From: Flavobacteriaceae bacterium | GTDB taxonomy: Bacteria > Bacteroidota > Bacteroidia > Flavobacteriales > Flavobacteriaceae | Reading direction: 5' to 3' | Assembly (NCBI GenBank): GCA_947446865.1 | Contig: CANFHX010000028.1 | Span: 1-35,470, forward strand | Length of the DNA stretch: 35,470 nucleotides | In this document: piece by piece, positions 17,669-25,765 of the stretch | Numbering within the stretch: the first letter of the stretch is position 1 | How the letters are laid out: the number at the start of each line of letters is the position of its first letter | Translations under genes and position numbers: made by a program | The notes under the pieces: generated by a model | What the model was told of the DNA's origin: nothing | The model's database searches: none | What the model saw: the letters and a program-made list of their open reading frames with translations, nothing else

Positions 17669-17755
17669 GGTTGTCAACAAAAAACAGATACTTATTAACA
17701 ATATTTAGTAATAACTAAACTTTAATTAAAATAAAGAATTGGTTACTTTCGCTTC

Positions 17756-19300
17756 ATGGAAAATCTCAAAAACATAAACCCCGTAAGAGTAGATAAAACT
17801 ACTATTATCAATCTTGAAAAAGGAAAACTCCCTCCACAAGCCCTCGATCTTGAGGAAGCAGTTTTGGGTGCCATGATGATTGATAAAAAAGGGGTAGATG
17901 AGGTTATTGATATTTTACAATCGGATGCATTTTATAAAGATGCTCACAAACATATTTTTGAAGCCATTTTTCAGTTATTCACCGATTCGCAACCTATTGA
18001 CTTATTAACAGTTTCGGCTCAGTTAAAAAAGAATGCTAAATTAGAATTAGCGGGTGGTGATTTTTATCTAATCCAACTTACCCAAAAGATTGCTTCTTCG
18101 GCACATATTGAATTTCACTCTAGAATTATTTTGCAAAAATACATTCAGCGAAGTTTAATTAGAATATCTTCTGAAATTATAGAAGAATCTTACGATGAAA
18201 CTACCGATGTTTTCGATTTATTAGATAAAGCAGAAACCAAACTATACGAAGTCACTCAAGGAAATATCAAACGAAGTTCGGAAACTGCTCAAAGTTTGGT
18301 AATTCAGGCTAAAAAACGAATTGAAGAAATTGCTAATAAAGAAGGTCTATCGGGAATTGCAACCGGTTTTGAAAAATTAGATAAAATCACCTCAGGTTGG
18401 CAACCGTCCGATTTAGTTATTATTGCTGCTAGACCCGGGATGGGAAAAACTGCGTTTGTACTTTCCATGGCTAGAAATATAGCCATAGATTTTGGTCATC
18501 CAGTAGCCTTATTTTCACTAGAGATGTCTTCGGTTCAGTTAATTACACGTTTAATTTCTTCGGAAACAGGTTTGTCATCTGAGAAATTAAGAACTGGTAA
18601 ATTAGAAAAACACGAATGGGAGCAACTTTCCGTTAAGGTAAAAGATCTTGAAAAAGCACCTTTATTTATTGATGATTCACCTTCACTTTCTATTTTCGAT
18701 TTACGTGCCAAAGCCAGACGTTTGGCATCCCAACACGGTATCAAACTTATAATAGTAGATTACCTTCAATTAATGACAGCCGGTGGAAACGGTAAAGGAG
18801 GCGGAAATAGAGAGCAAGAAATTTCTACTATTTCTCGAAATTTGAAAGCATTGGCTAAAGAATTGGAAGTTCCAGTTATTGCATTATCCCAGTTATCGCG
18901 TGCGGTAGAAACTCGTGGATCAAGTAAACGTCCATTACTTTCTGACTTACGGGAATCAGGAGCGATTGAGCAAGATGCCGATATTGTTTCGTTCATCTAT
19001 CGTCCGGAATACTACAAAATTGAAGAATGGGATGACGAAGAACAATCGCCAACTGCTGGACAGGCAGAGTTTATTATTGCTAAACACCGTAATGGTTCGT
19101 TAGAAAATATCCGATTGAAATTTATTGGAAACCTTGGTAAATTTGATAATTTAGAAGAATATGGTGGTGGATTTGATGACTTGCCTTCCAAAATGAATCA
19201 CGATGACAACCCTTTTTTAACTAAAGGTTTACCTACTGCCCATGAAGCATTTGGAAGTAATATTAATTCTAATGAGGATGATAGCGATGTTCCTTTTTAA
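17756..19300 (+). CDS. dnaB: Replicative DNA helicase DnaB
   Basis: 514 residues. DnaB is the hexameric 5'-3' helicase that unwinds DNA at the replication fork. The N-terminal helical domain (LPPQALDLEEAVLGAMMID) covers about residues 25-130, followed by a linker and a RecA-like ATPase. The ATPase has Walker A ARPGMGKTA (225-233), FSLEMSS with catalytic Glu256, Walker B LIIVDYLQLM (331-340), QEISTISRNLKALAKEL, and the SQLSRAVE...RPLLSDLRESGAIEQDAD arginine-finger region. The acidic C-terminal tail ends DSDVPF. No intein or insertion is present. accA lies upstream with a terminator between. A TACTTTCG sequence just before the ATG resembles the -7 box only imperfectly. Confidence 0.97.
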   Translation: MENLKNINPVRVDKTTIINLEKGKLPPQALDLEEAVLGAMMIDKKGVDEVIDILQSDAFYKDAHKHIFEAIFQLFTDSQPIDLLTVSAQLKKNAKLELAGGDFYLIQLTQKIASSAHIEFHSRIILQKYIQRSLIRISSEIIEESYDETTDVFDLLDKAETKLYEVTQGNIKRSSETAQSLVIQAKKRIEEIANKEGLSGIATGFEKLDKITSGWQPSDLVIIAARPGMGKTAFVLSMARNIAIDFGHPVALFSLEMSSVQLITRLISSETGLSSEKLRTGKLEKHEWEQLSVKVKDLEKAPLFIDDSPSLSIFDLRAKARRLASQHGIKLIIVDYLQLMTAGGNGKGGGNREQEISTISRNLKALAKELEVPVIALSQLSRAVETRGSSKRPLLSDLRESGAIEQDADIVSFIYRPEYYKIEEWDDEEQSPTAGQAEFIIAKHRNGSLENIRLKFIGNLGKFDNLEEYGGGFDDLPSKMNHDDNPFLTKGLPTAHEAFGSNINSNEDDSDVPF

Positions 19301-19332
19301 GTAAGACGTGTTGAAATTTTGTTAAATCTTTT

Positions 19333-19359
19333 TTTGAATCTATTTTTTGATTAAATTTG
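19333..19359 (+). promoter_or_regulatory. Promoter of the toxin-antitoxin pair
   Basis: TTTG at 19333-19336 (-33-like) and TAAATTTG at 19352-19359 (-7, TAnnTTTG) are spaced by 15 bases, slightly short. The antitoxin ATG at 19375 is 16 bases downstream of the box. Confidence 0.55.
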
Positions 19360-19374
19360 ATAAAAATAATTAGT

Positions 19375-19551
19375 ATGACAGTAGTTATAAAAAAGAATGC
19401 AACTAAAGAGGAGGTAAAAAAAATACTTGCTGCGTTTTCTTTTCCAAAAAAGAGAAAAAGTTTTAGTGTTTTTTTAGGAAAACCCATAGCAGATTTACAA
19501 AATTTAGATCCAGTTTCTTATCAAAAAATGTTAAGAAATGAAAGGGATTGA
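19375..19551 (+). CDS. Probable VapB-like antitoxin
   Basis: 58 residues from the ATG at 19375 (MTVVIKKNATKEEV). An upstream in-frame TTG at 19357 falls inside the -7 box and is rejected as a start. The protein is small and basic, with a short beta strand then a helix (TKEEVKKILAAF), and ends in a region (PIADLQNLDPVSYQKMLRNERD) like the C-terminal toxin-wrapping tail of VapB-type antitoxins. It overlaps the PIN-domain gene by 14 bases in antitoxin-then-toxin order. The call rests mainly on this arrangement; the sequence alone does not fix a fold. Confidence 0.7.
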   Translation: MTVVIKKNATKEEVKKILAAFSFPKKRKSFSVFLGKPIADLQNLDPVSYQKMLRNERD

Positions 19552-19906
19552 TTTTTTAGTTGATACTAATTTTTTAATACATATTTCACTTAACAGTGAC
19601 TTAGTTACTCCTTTTTTGGATTACTCCTATGGTATTTCCTATATCAGCGAAATAGAATTGTTAGGCGTTTTCAGTATTAATAAAGAAAATAAAAAGAATG
19701 CTCAAAATTTAATTGACAACTGTTATATATTAGAAATGAATACTGAAGTCAAAGAGCAAACAATACTTTTAAAACAAAAATATAAGTTAAAACTTGCCGA
19801 TGCAATTATTGCAGCAACTGCAATAGTCTACAAATTACCATTTTTAACTTCCGATGCAGATTTTAAAAATATAAAAGAACTAAATTTAATATTTTTAGAA
19901 AAATAA
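19538..19906 (+). CDS. PIN-domain (VapC-like) ribonuclease toxin
   Basis: 122 residues with the PIN-domain acidic cluster: Asp9 in FLVDTNFLI, Glu40 in ISEIELLG, Asp88 in LADAIIAATA and Asp106 in TSDADF. VapC toxins are magnesium-dependent endoribonucleases that cut tRNA or rRNA and stop growth until blocked by the antitoxin. The length and motif spacing fit an intact enzyme. The start lies inside the antitoxin gene, as in many VapBC pairs, and a gene for a secreted protein begins only 9 bases after the stop. The target RNA is unknown. The pair sits between dnaB and rnpB, in a row of housekeeping genes. Confidence 0.9.
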   Translation: MKGIDFLVDTNFLIHISLNSDLVTPFLDYSYGISYISEIELLGVFSINKENKKNAQNLIDNCYILEMNTEVKEQTILLKQKYKLKLADAIIAATAIVYKLPFLTSDADFKNIKELNLIFLEK

Positions 19907-19915
19907 TTCCACTCC

Positions 19916-21178
19916 ATGCAATTTCAAAAGTCAATTACACTATTTATATTATTAGTTTCCTTTTCTATTAAGGCAAATTTTATTTTGCTTCCGATGGACG
20001 AAACTACCCAAAAAAATCATCTTAAAGCCTACGGAATTACCTATTGGTGTTTGGATAAAAAGTACAAAGCTAGTTGGTTGTTAAACTACCGCGGTGGTTC
20101 CTTTTTATTACCCGATGCTACCGAAATACGAAAAGAATGTCAAATTCGTGGGGTAAGTTTTGAAGTGCTTTCAGATGGTGAAGTCAATCAAATACTGGAT
20201 GAAATTTCATCACCTTCTCAAAATATGGAAACGGTTATTTTGGAAAAAGCACCCAAAATTGCAGTCTATACGCCCAAAGGGAAACAACCTTGGGACGATG
20301 CCGTTACGATGGTTTTGACTTATGCCGAAATTCCTTTTACTCCAATTTATGACGAAGAAGTACTTTCCGATCAATTAATTTTATACGATTGGTTGCATTT
20401 GCACCATGAAGATTTTTCTGGACAATACGGAAAATTTTATGGAGCCTATAGAAATGCACCTTGGTATATTGATCAAAAGAGAGATGCAGAAGCCTTGGCA
20501 ACCAAACTCGGATATACCAAAGTATCGGAAGAAAAATTAGCTGTAGCCAAAAAAATCCGTGATTTTGTAATTGGTGGAGGTTTTATGTTTGCCATGTGTT
20601 CGGCAACCGATAGTTTTGATATTGCACTTTCGGCAGAAGGCGTTGATATTTGCGAACCTATGTTTGATGGCGATGATAGTTCTCCCAATTACCAAGCGCA
20701 AATTGATTACACCAAAACATTTGCGTTTAAGAACTTTATTTTAGATAGAAAGCCAGATCATTATGAATTTTCGGATATTGATATGACGGAAAAACGTAAA
20801 ATTCCAATGGAGAAAGATTATTTCACTTTAATGGATTTCTCTGCAAAGTGGGATGTTATTCCGAGTATGTTATGTCAAAACCATACTTCTTTAGTGAAAG
20901 GGTTTATGGGACAAACTACTGCTTTTGATAGTGAATTAATTAAATCGAATGTTTTAATTCTTGGTCAAAACGAATTGAATGGGGAAGCAAGATACATTCA
21001 CGGACAAAAAGGAAAAGGATTTTTCACCTTTTATGGTGGTCACGATCCTGAAGATTACCAACATCATGTAGGGGATGCACCAACAGTTTTAGATTTACAT
21101 CCAAATTCTCCAGGTTTTAGATTAATATTAAACAACGTTTTGTTTCCTGCTGCTAAGAAGAAAAAACAAAAAACATAG
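19916..21178 (+). CDS. Secreted GATase-like protein (named 'asparagine synthetase B' in relatives)
   Basis: 420 residues with an N-terminal signal peptide (ITLFILLVSFSIKA before NFILLPMD). From memory, close Flavobacterium homologues are labelled asparagine synthetase B, but I see neither the Cys2 N-terminal nucleophile of an Ntn glutaminase nor the SGGxDS PP-loop of AsnB. Instead there is a flavodoxin/class I GATase-like pattern: KIAVYTP...WDDAVTMVLTYAEIPFTPIYDEEV (about 114-149), GGGFMFAMCSATDSFDIAL with Cys228, and a ThuA-like C-terminus (FFTFYGGHDPED, LILNNVLFPA). It is exported, so a cytosolic Asn synthetase role is unlikely. It starts 9 bases after the PIN toxin stop, and rnpB with its own promoter follows. 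The biochemical role is unknown. Confidence 0.75.
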   Translation: MQFQKSITLFILLVSFSIKANFILLPMDETTQKNHLKAYGITYWCLDKKYKASWLLNYRGGSFLLPDATEIRKECQIRGVSFEVLSDGEVNQILDEISSPSQNMETVILEKAPKIAVYTPKGKQPWDDAVTMVLTYAEIPFTPIYDEEVLSDQLILYDWLHLHHEDFSGQYGKFYGAYRNAPWYIDQKRDAEALATKLGYTKVSEEKLAVAKKIRDFVIGGGFMFAMCSATDSFDIALSAEGVDICEPMFDGDDSSPNYQAQIDYTKTFAFKNFILDRKPDHYEFSDIDMTEKRKIPMEKDYFTLMDFSAKWDVIPSMLCQNHTSLVKGFMGQTTAFDSELIKSNVLILGQNELNGEARYIHGQKGKGFFTFYGGHDPEDYQHHVGDAPTVLDLHPNSPGFRLILNNVLFPAAKKKKQKT

Positions 21179-21239
21179 TTTTTTCAAAGCTTTAGGGTTA
21201 AAATAAATACCATTTACCTTTTTTTAATATCTATTAATT

Positions 21240-21247
21240 TACCTTTG
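21240..21247 (+). promoter_or_regulatory. -7 box for rnpB
   Basis: TACCTTTG (TAnnTTTG) ends four bases before the first base of the RNase P RNA P1 helix, the right distance for transcription to start at 21251-21254. Confidence 0.75.
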
Positions 21248-21250
21248 CAA

Positions 21251-21558
21251 TGCAGACCGCCTTATCGCTGTTCAGAAATGAAGAGAGGAAAGTCCGGACA
21301 CCAAAGAGTAGCATAGCGGGTAACACCCGTCGGTTCCGATTTATCGGGATTAGGACAAGTGCAACAGAAAGTATGTACAGGTTAAGCTGTAGTGAAACCA
21401 GGTAAACTCTATGCGGTGAAATTTCAAGTATATCGGCATTTAAGGATTACTCGTCCGTTGTCGAAGGGTAGAAAGATGGATCTTGTGAGTAATTGCAAGC
21501 CTAGATAAATGATAAGGCATCAATTTATTGGTGACAGAACCCGGCTTATAGGTCTGCA
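21251..21558 (+). ncRNA. rnpB: RNase P RNA (class A)
   Basis: About 308 nt. The 5' end TGCAGACC pairs with GGTCTGCA at the 3' end to form helix P1. Diagnostic conserved parts are GAGGAAAGTCCGGACACC (from 21285, the P4/CR-I side) and ACAGAACCCGGCTTATAGG (from 21534, the P4/CR-V side). Further conserved stretches are GCAACAGAAAG (from 21361) and GTGAAACCAGGTAAACTC (about 21393-21410). RNase P RNA is the catalytic part of the enzyme that removes 5' leaders from tRNA precursors. The gene has its own -7 box and a terminator of P1 plus a T10 run. Confidence 0.97.
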
Positions 21559-21568
21559 TTTTTTTTTT
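21551..21568 (+). terminator. rnpB terminator
   Basis: The P1 3' strand GGTCTGCA is followed directly by ten T residues (21559-21568), so the closing helix of the RNA also acts as the terminator stem. Confidence 0.8.
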
Positions 21569-21611
21569 AATATCAAATATTTTATTTATATTTATATTAA
21601 AATTTTCTTAA

Positions 21612-22295
21612 ATGAGTATCCTTGTTAAAGTTTTAGAAGCCAGATTTGTCACCCACAATGTAAAGCGTTTTATTGTTGAAAAACCAGAAGGTTTTGATTT
21701 CATTCCTGGACAAGCCGCTAATATTTCAATTAATCTACCCGAATGGAAAGAGCAATTACGCCCTTTTACTTTTACCTGTTTAAGAGAGGCAAAATTTCTC
21801 GAATTCATGATTAAAATCTACGATGATCATAGTGGTGTTACCAAAATGTTAGGAAGAATAAATGCAGGTGAAGAGCTAATTCTCCATGATGTTTTTGGCG
21901 CAATTAAATTTGATAAACCAGGAGTTTTTATTGCAGGAGGAACCGGAATCACTCCTTTTATTGCAATTTTTAGGGATTTGTATCAAAAAAACAAATTAAG
22001 AGGTAATCGACTTATTTATACCAATCAAACTGCCGATGATATTATAGATGGGGAAGAATTGTTGCGGATGTTTCAAAAAGACTTTGTTAATGTGTTAACT
22101 CGCCAAGGTATTGTAGGTTATGTTGGAAAACGTATTGACCGAAATTTTTTAATTGAAAATATTGTAGATTTTAGTCAAAATTTCTACGTGTGCGGTCCCG
22201 ATAATTTAGTAAAAGATATTATTAAAAACTTGATTGATTTAGGAGCCGAACCAGAGACTTTGATTTTTGAAAATGATATTATAACACCATTCTAA
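21612..22295 (+). CDS. Flavodoxin/ferredoxin-NADP reductase-like FAD protein
   Basis: 227 residues of the ferredoxin-NADP+ reductase superfamily. The N-terminal FAD-binding barrel contains RPFTFT (50-55, the RxxS/T flavin motif). The Rossmann NAD(P) domain has GGTGITPF (109-116), LIYTNQTADDII and YVCGPDNLV (about 192-200). There is no 2Fe-2S domain, so electrons would pass to or from a separate partner protein such as flavodoxin or ferredoxin. The partner and physiological role are not evident. Its stop codon overlaps the stop of the convergent rsmD by a few bases (22292-22295). Confidence 0.9.
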   Translation: MSILVKVLEARFVTHNVKRFIVEKPEGFDFIPGQAANISINLPEWKEQLRPFTFTCLREAKFLEFMIKIYDDHSGVTKMLGRINAGEELILHDVFGAIKFDKPGVFIAGGTGITPFIAIFRDLYQKNKLRGNRLIYTNQTADDIIDGEELLRMFQKDFVNVLTRQGIVGYVGKRIDRNFLIENIVDFSQNFYVCGPDNLVKDIIKNLIDLGAEPETLIFENDIITPF

Positions 22296-22870
22296 TTTTC
22301 ATCTTCTTCGTCTTCACTTTCTTCGTCATCACCTTCCAATTCATAAAAAGTAAAAACGGAACCACCATAATTTTTTTCAAAAGAAAAGTGCATCATGTGA
22401 TCTAGTTTAGTTCTTTTAGAATGTTCAACAACTAGCATTCCAGCAGAATCCAAAAGTTCTTTTTCAAATACCAATTCAATAAGTTTTTCAAATTGTTTTT
22501 GTTCGATTCCGTAAGGTGGATCGGCAAAAATGATATCATAAGTAGCTTTGTGTTTTTCTAGAAATTTAAAAACATCATTTTTTATTGCCGTAATATTAAG
22601 GTCGAATTCTTTGGCAGTTTTCTTTATGAAATTAATACATCCTACATCGCCATCAATACTCGTTATGTTTTCGCATCCACGAGAACCAAATTCGTAACTG
22701 ATATTTCCAGTTCCAGAAAATAAATCCAAGACTTTCAATTCCGCAAAATGGTAATGGTTGTTCAGTACATTAAATAAGGCTTCCTTACTCATGTCGGTTG
22801 TTGGACGAACGGGAAGGTTTTTTGGAGCGGTAATTCTTCTGCCTTTGTATTTTCCGGAAATGATTCTCAC
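22292..22870 (-). CDS. rsmD: 16S rRNA (guanine-966-N2)-methyltransferase
   Basis: 192 residues. RsmD methylates G966 of 16S rRNA using S-adenosylmethionine. Motifs: MRIISGKYKGRRITAPKNLPVRPTTDMSKEALFNVL at the N-terminus, SAM-binding LDLFSGTGNISYEFGSRG, the acidic Asp in TSIDGD, and the catalytic DPPY in IIFADPPYG. The C-terminus has an unusual run of Asp/Glu (about the last 15 residues) that is not part of the catalytic fold. The gene overlaps the DUF3822 gene by 4 bases (ATGA), showing translational coupling. This pairing is common in Bacteroidetes. Confidence 0.95.
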   Translation of the reverse strand: MRIISGKYKGRRITAPKNLPVRPTTDMSKEALFNVLNNHYHFAELKVLDLFSGTGNISYEFGSRGCENITSIDGDVGCINFIKKTAKEFDLNITAIKNDVFKFLEKHKATYDIIFADPPYGIEQKQFEKLIELVFEKELLDSAGMLVVEHSKRTKLDHMMHFSFEKNYGGSVFTFYELEGDDEESEDEEDEN

Positions 22871-23673
22871 GAGTGTAGTATTATAAAGTGTTCCCGGTTT
22901 TCTTGTTCGGTAAACGTATTTTTATTATCCGAAACATCCAATAAAGAAATGTTTCGAATGTATTTATAGGCAATTTGATAAAAAGCATCATTTTGCTCAA
23001 TAGAACCAAGAAATTCCAAAAAGAAATTCTCTGGATTCAACTGCAATTGTTCGGCAGTAAAAAGAATATAATAAATAAAATCTTCAGGAGTTTTATATTC
23101 AAAAGAATTGAATAAATGTAATTTTTGATTTTGCACCACCACAATCTCAAAATGACTTTCATTTACATGCACAAACATCTTACGTTCTTCTTTATTTTTA
23201 GATAAATCTAATAATTTTGAAACCAAAACTGTATTGGCATGTTTATAATCGAAAGCACCGTATTGGTCAATAAAAAAATTATTCATATTTACATACGGAA
23301 TATAAACATGGTTCATTTCGTATTTATCTAAGGCATCAAAAGTGAAGAAATCGGTTTCAAAAACCTTGGTATTGTATTGCAAATAACTCCCTAAGAACTC
23401 CTCGTCAAATAAGGCTGTTGGTACAAACGTAGAAAGATTGTTACTGTGAATCACTAGAATTTCATCGTAATTATGTTTCAATTCTGGATTTTCAAGATAA
23501 ACGGATTCCAATAAATCCTCCATCTTAGTACTGCGTTGCAAATTAGAAAAGGGTAGATGGTGCAATAATAAAGGACTACTACTCAAAGTATCAAAAACAC
23601 AAAAAGACAGACCATTCAAGGAAACTTGAATAGATAGTTTTTTGTAGGATTTATCAGTTATACTTGTTGTCAT
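22867..23673 (-). CDS. DUF3822 family protein
   Basis: 268 residues, a Bacteroidetes-specific family regularly found next to rsmD. Recognisable segments are LSIQVSLNGLSFCVFDTLSSSPL, LVPTALFDEE-like FVPTALFDEEFLGSYLQYNTKV, and HVYIPYVNMNNFFID with a following FEYKTPEDFIYYILFTAEQL. The pattern suggests an actin-like/ASKHA-type fold, but this is uncertain and no function is established. It has no signal peptide or membrane helix. A -7 box lies 20 bases upstream, so this gene and rsmD form a two-gene operon. Confidence 0.88.
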   Translation of the reverse strand: MTTSITDKSYKKLSIQVSLNGLSFCVFDTLSSSPLLLHHLPFSNLQRSTKMEDLLESVYLENPELKHNYDEILVIHSNNLSTFVPTALFDEEFLGSYLQYNTKVFETDFFTFDALDKYEMNHVYIPYVNMNNFFIDQYGAFDYKHANTVLVSKLLDLSKNKEERKMFVHVNESHFEIVVVQNQKLHLFNSFEYKTPEDFIYYILFTAEQLQLNPENFFLEFLGSIEQNDAFYQIAYKYIRNISLLDVSDNKNTFTEQENREHFIILHS

Positions 23674-23692
23674 TATCAGATTTAGATCTCTG

Positions 23693-23700
23693 CAAACTTA
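23693..23700 (-). promoter_or_regulatory. -7 box for DUF3822-rsmD
   Basis: On the minus strand this reads TAAGTTTG (TAnnTTTG), 19 bases before the DUF3822 ATG. No -33 TTG is seen at the expected place. The rest of the spacer up to 23892 is AT-rich, with no further feature that I can support. Confidence 0.55.
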
Positions 23701-23892
23701 CAAATTTTATTGTGTAGATTTAGGAATTAATGTTTAGAAGTTTTTAATTGTCAAAAACAAAAAGTTAATAAGTACAATTAGAGCTTAAAGAGTTTGAATA
23801 GAATTAATCAAATGGATTTTAAACTAAATTATCTGAATGGCATCTATTAGCGAATAGTAATAGTATTGAAATAAAAATTATAATAAAATTAA

Positions 23893-25713
23893 TTATTCAA
23901 TAATCATTTCCTTTAACTTTTCCCTATAAGCTTCTAGAATTACTACTTTAGAAATCAAGCCAAAGAATTTCCCGTTTTTAGTAACTGGAAGTAGGGTTTG
24001 ATTAGTAGTTTCAAATTTATCCATGATGGTTTCCATGCCATCATCGTGGTTGATGATTTCTTTGGGTTGCGAAAGTATTTCTTTAATTTCGGTAAATTTT
24101 AAGCGATACGGATTAAAAACAATAGATCGAATTTCTTCAAAATCAACGATTCCTAATAGTTTGTTTTTCTCATCCAATACCGGAATTATTGGCTGATTAG
24201 TTGTTGATAAATGCTCCACCAAGCTTTCTAATGATTTGTCCAATTGGATGGTTTTTACATTAGCATCTACAAGTTTTAAAAAGTCAATGCTTTGCAAAAT
24301 ATTTTTGTCTTTATCACTGGTAAAAACTTCACCTCGATCGGCTAAGGCTTTAACATCCATAGAATGGTGTTCAAATTGTTTAGATACGGCATAACTTATA
24401 GAGGATACAATCATTAACGGAACCATTAAATCGTAACCACCTGTTATCTCTCCAATTAAGAAAATTGCCGTTAATGGTGCATGAAATAAGCCGCTTAATA
24501 TTCCGGCCATTCCTACAATGGTAAAATTGGCAATAGGTAAAGTATTGGATAAACCTAATAAATGTATCGCTTTTGCAACAAAAAAACCTAAATAAGAACC
24601 TACAAATAGAGCAGGAGCAAAGTTACCTCCGTTTCCTCCAGAACCTAAAGTTAGTCCGGTTGCGAAGGATTTTAGTAGAACAATAATTCCTACAAATGCC
24701 AATAAAACCCATTGTTTGCTTTCGTAATTTTCTAGTAGCGTATTATTTAAAAGTGTTTCCGGATGTCCTGTAGATAAAGTTTTAATGCTTTCGTAACCTT
24801 CGCCAAAAAGGGTTGGAAAAAAGAAAATTAGTACCGCCAAAATAGTGGCTCCAAATAATGCTTTTTTATACGTATTATTTTTAAATCGGCTAAAAAAATG
24901 CTCCACCTTTCTAAAGTTTCTAGCATGATAAACCGACACAAATCCGGCTAAAATTCCTAGTAAAATATAATAAGGGGTGTTATGAAAATTAAAAGTAAGC
25001 TCTTGTTTGAAACTCAATAGTACATCTTGACTTAAAAGGATTTCCGAAACCAAAGCACCCGTTGCAGCAGAGATTATTATTGGAATAAACGCAGAAATAC
25101 TAACATCGGTTAGAACAACTTCAATAGCAAATAAAACTCCTGCAATTGGAGCATTAAAGGCAGCACCAATTCCTGCAGCAACCCCACAAGCCAAAAGCAA
25201 AATTCGGTCTTTTTGGGAAAGTTTATATTTTTGAGCAAAATTAGATCCAAATGCTGCTCCAGTAATGGTAATTGGGCTTTCTAATCCAGCAGAACCACCA
25301 AGCCCAACGGTAAGCGAACTCGTAATTATTTGAGCATACATTTGCTTTTTGGGCATTATACCTCCCTTTTTAGCAACCGCAAATAATATTCTAGAACTTC
25401 CTTTTTCGATAGATCCATCTAGAAATTTCTTAACCACAAAAACGGTTAATAAAATTCCGATTATAGGAAAAAGACTATTAGCATAAGGTAATTTCAAATA
25501 TCCATTAGCATAGTTAGCAAATTGGAAAACATTGTGTGCAAAACTCTTTAAAATAATTACTGCCAATGCACAAGATATTGCCACAGCAACACTTGCTAGA
25601 TAAATAAAATTCCGTTCCGATAGAATGGTTTTGGCTAAAAAGAATACCGCCTCTAACCGTCGAGTAATTCGTCGGAAAAATAATTGTACAGAAACAGATT
25701 TACGATTAGGCAT
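23893..25713 (-). CDS. ClC family chloride channel/transporter with two CBS domains
   Basis: 606 residues. The membrane domain (about 35-450) has GLGGSAGLESP (GREGP-equivalent, with the gating Glu145), GIGAAFNAPIAGVLFAIE (about 181-198), TLGSGGNGGNFAPALFVGSYLG (GxFxP-equivalent) and GMAGILSGLFHAPLTAIFLIGEITGG. Two CBS domains follow (about 480-535 and 540-600; QPIIPVLDEKNKLLGIVD and QTLLPVTKNGKFFGLI), which in this family bind adenine nucleotides and tune gating. Aligned with E. coli ClC-ec1, the internal proton glutamate (Glu203) appears as Val199, as in channel-type members, so a channel mode is possible but unproven. The gene has its own full promoter inside the end of the next upstream gene. 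Confidence 0.94.
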   Translation of the reverse strand: MPNRKSVSVQLFFRRITRRLEAVFFLAKTILSERNFIYLASVAVAISCALAVIILKSFAHNVFQFANYANGYLKLPYANSLFPIIGILLTVFVVKKFLDGSIEKGSSRILFAVAKKGGIMPKKQMYAQIITSSLTVGLGGSAGLESPITITGAAFGSNFAQKYKLSQKDRILLLACGVAAGIGAAFNAPIAGVLFAIEVVLTDVSISAFIPIIISAATGALVSEILLSQDVLLSFKQELTFNFHNTPYYILLGILAGFVSVYHARNFRKVEHFFSRFKNNTYKKALFGATILAVLIFFFPTLFGEGYESIKTLSTGHPETLLNNTLLENYESKQWVLLAFVGIIVLLKSFATGLTLGSGGNGGNFAPALFVGSYLGFFVAKAIHLLGLSNTLPIANFTIVGMAGILSGLFHAPLTAIFLIGEITGGYDLMVPLMIVSSISYAVSKQFEHHSMDVKALADRGEVFTSDKDKNILQSIDFLKLVDANVKTIQLDKSLESLVEHLSTTNQPIIPVLDEKNKLLGIVDFEEIRSIVFNPYRLKFTEIKEILSQPKEIINHDDGMETIMDKFETTNQTLLPVTKNGKFFGLISKVVILEAYREKLKEMIIE

Positions 25714-25736
25714 TAGTGAATATTTTCTAAAGAAAA

Positions 25737-25765
25737 CAAATATAGGTTATTTTATATTTCGCAAA
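25737..25765 (-). promoter_or_regulatory. Full -33/-7 promoter for the ClC gene
   Basis: On the minus strand TTTG (25765-25762) is followed after 17 bases by TATATTTG (25744-25737), matching TTTG-N17-TAnnTTTG. The -33 part lies inside the last codons of the alkylation-repair gene. The ATG is at 25713. Confidence 0.7.

Noticed and set aside
17744..17751. TACTTTCG as a dnaB -7 box
   Set aside because: It differs from TAnnTTTG, and it would put transcription start at the ATG itself with no -33 element; not strong enough to call.
19916..21178. True asparagine synthetase (asnB)
   Set aside because: The glutaminase Cys2 and the PP-loop are absent and the protein has a signal peptide.
23701..23892. 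Terminator or small RNA between the ClC gene end and the DUF3822 promoter
   Set aside because: Only a 5-bp CTATT/AATAG stem without a T-run is seen; it is too weak to support.
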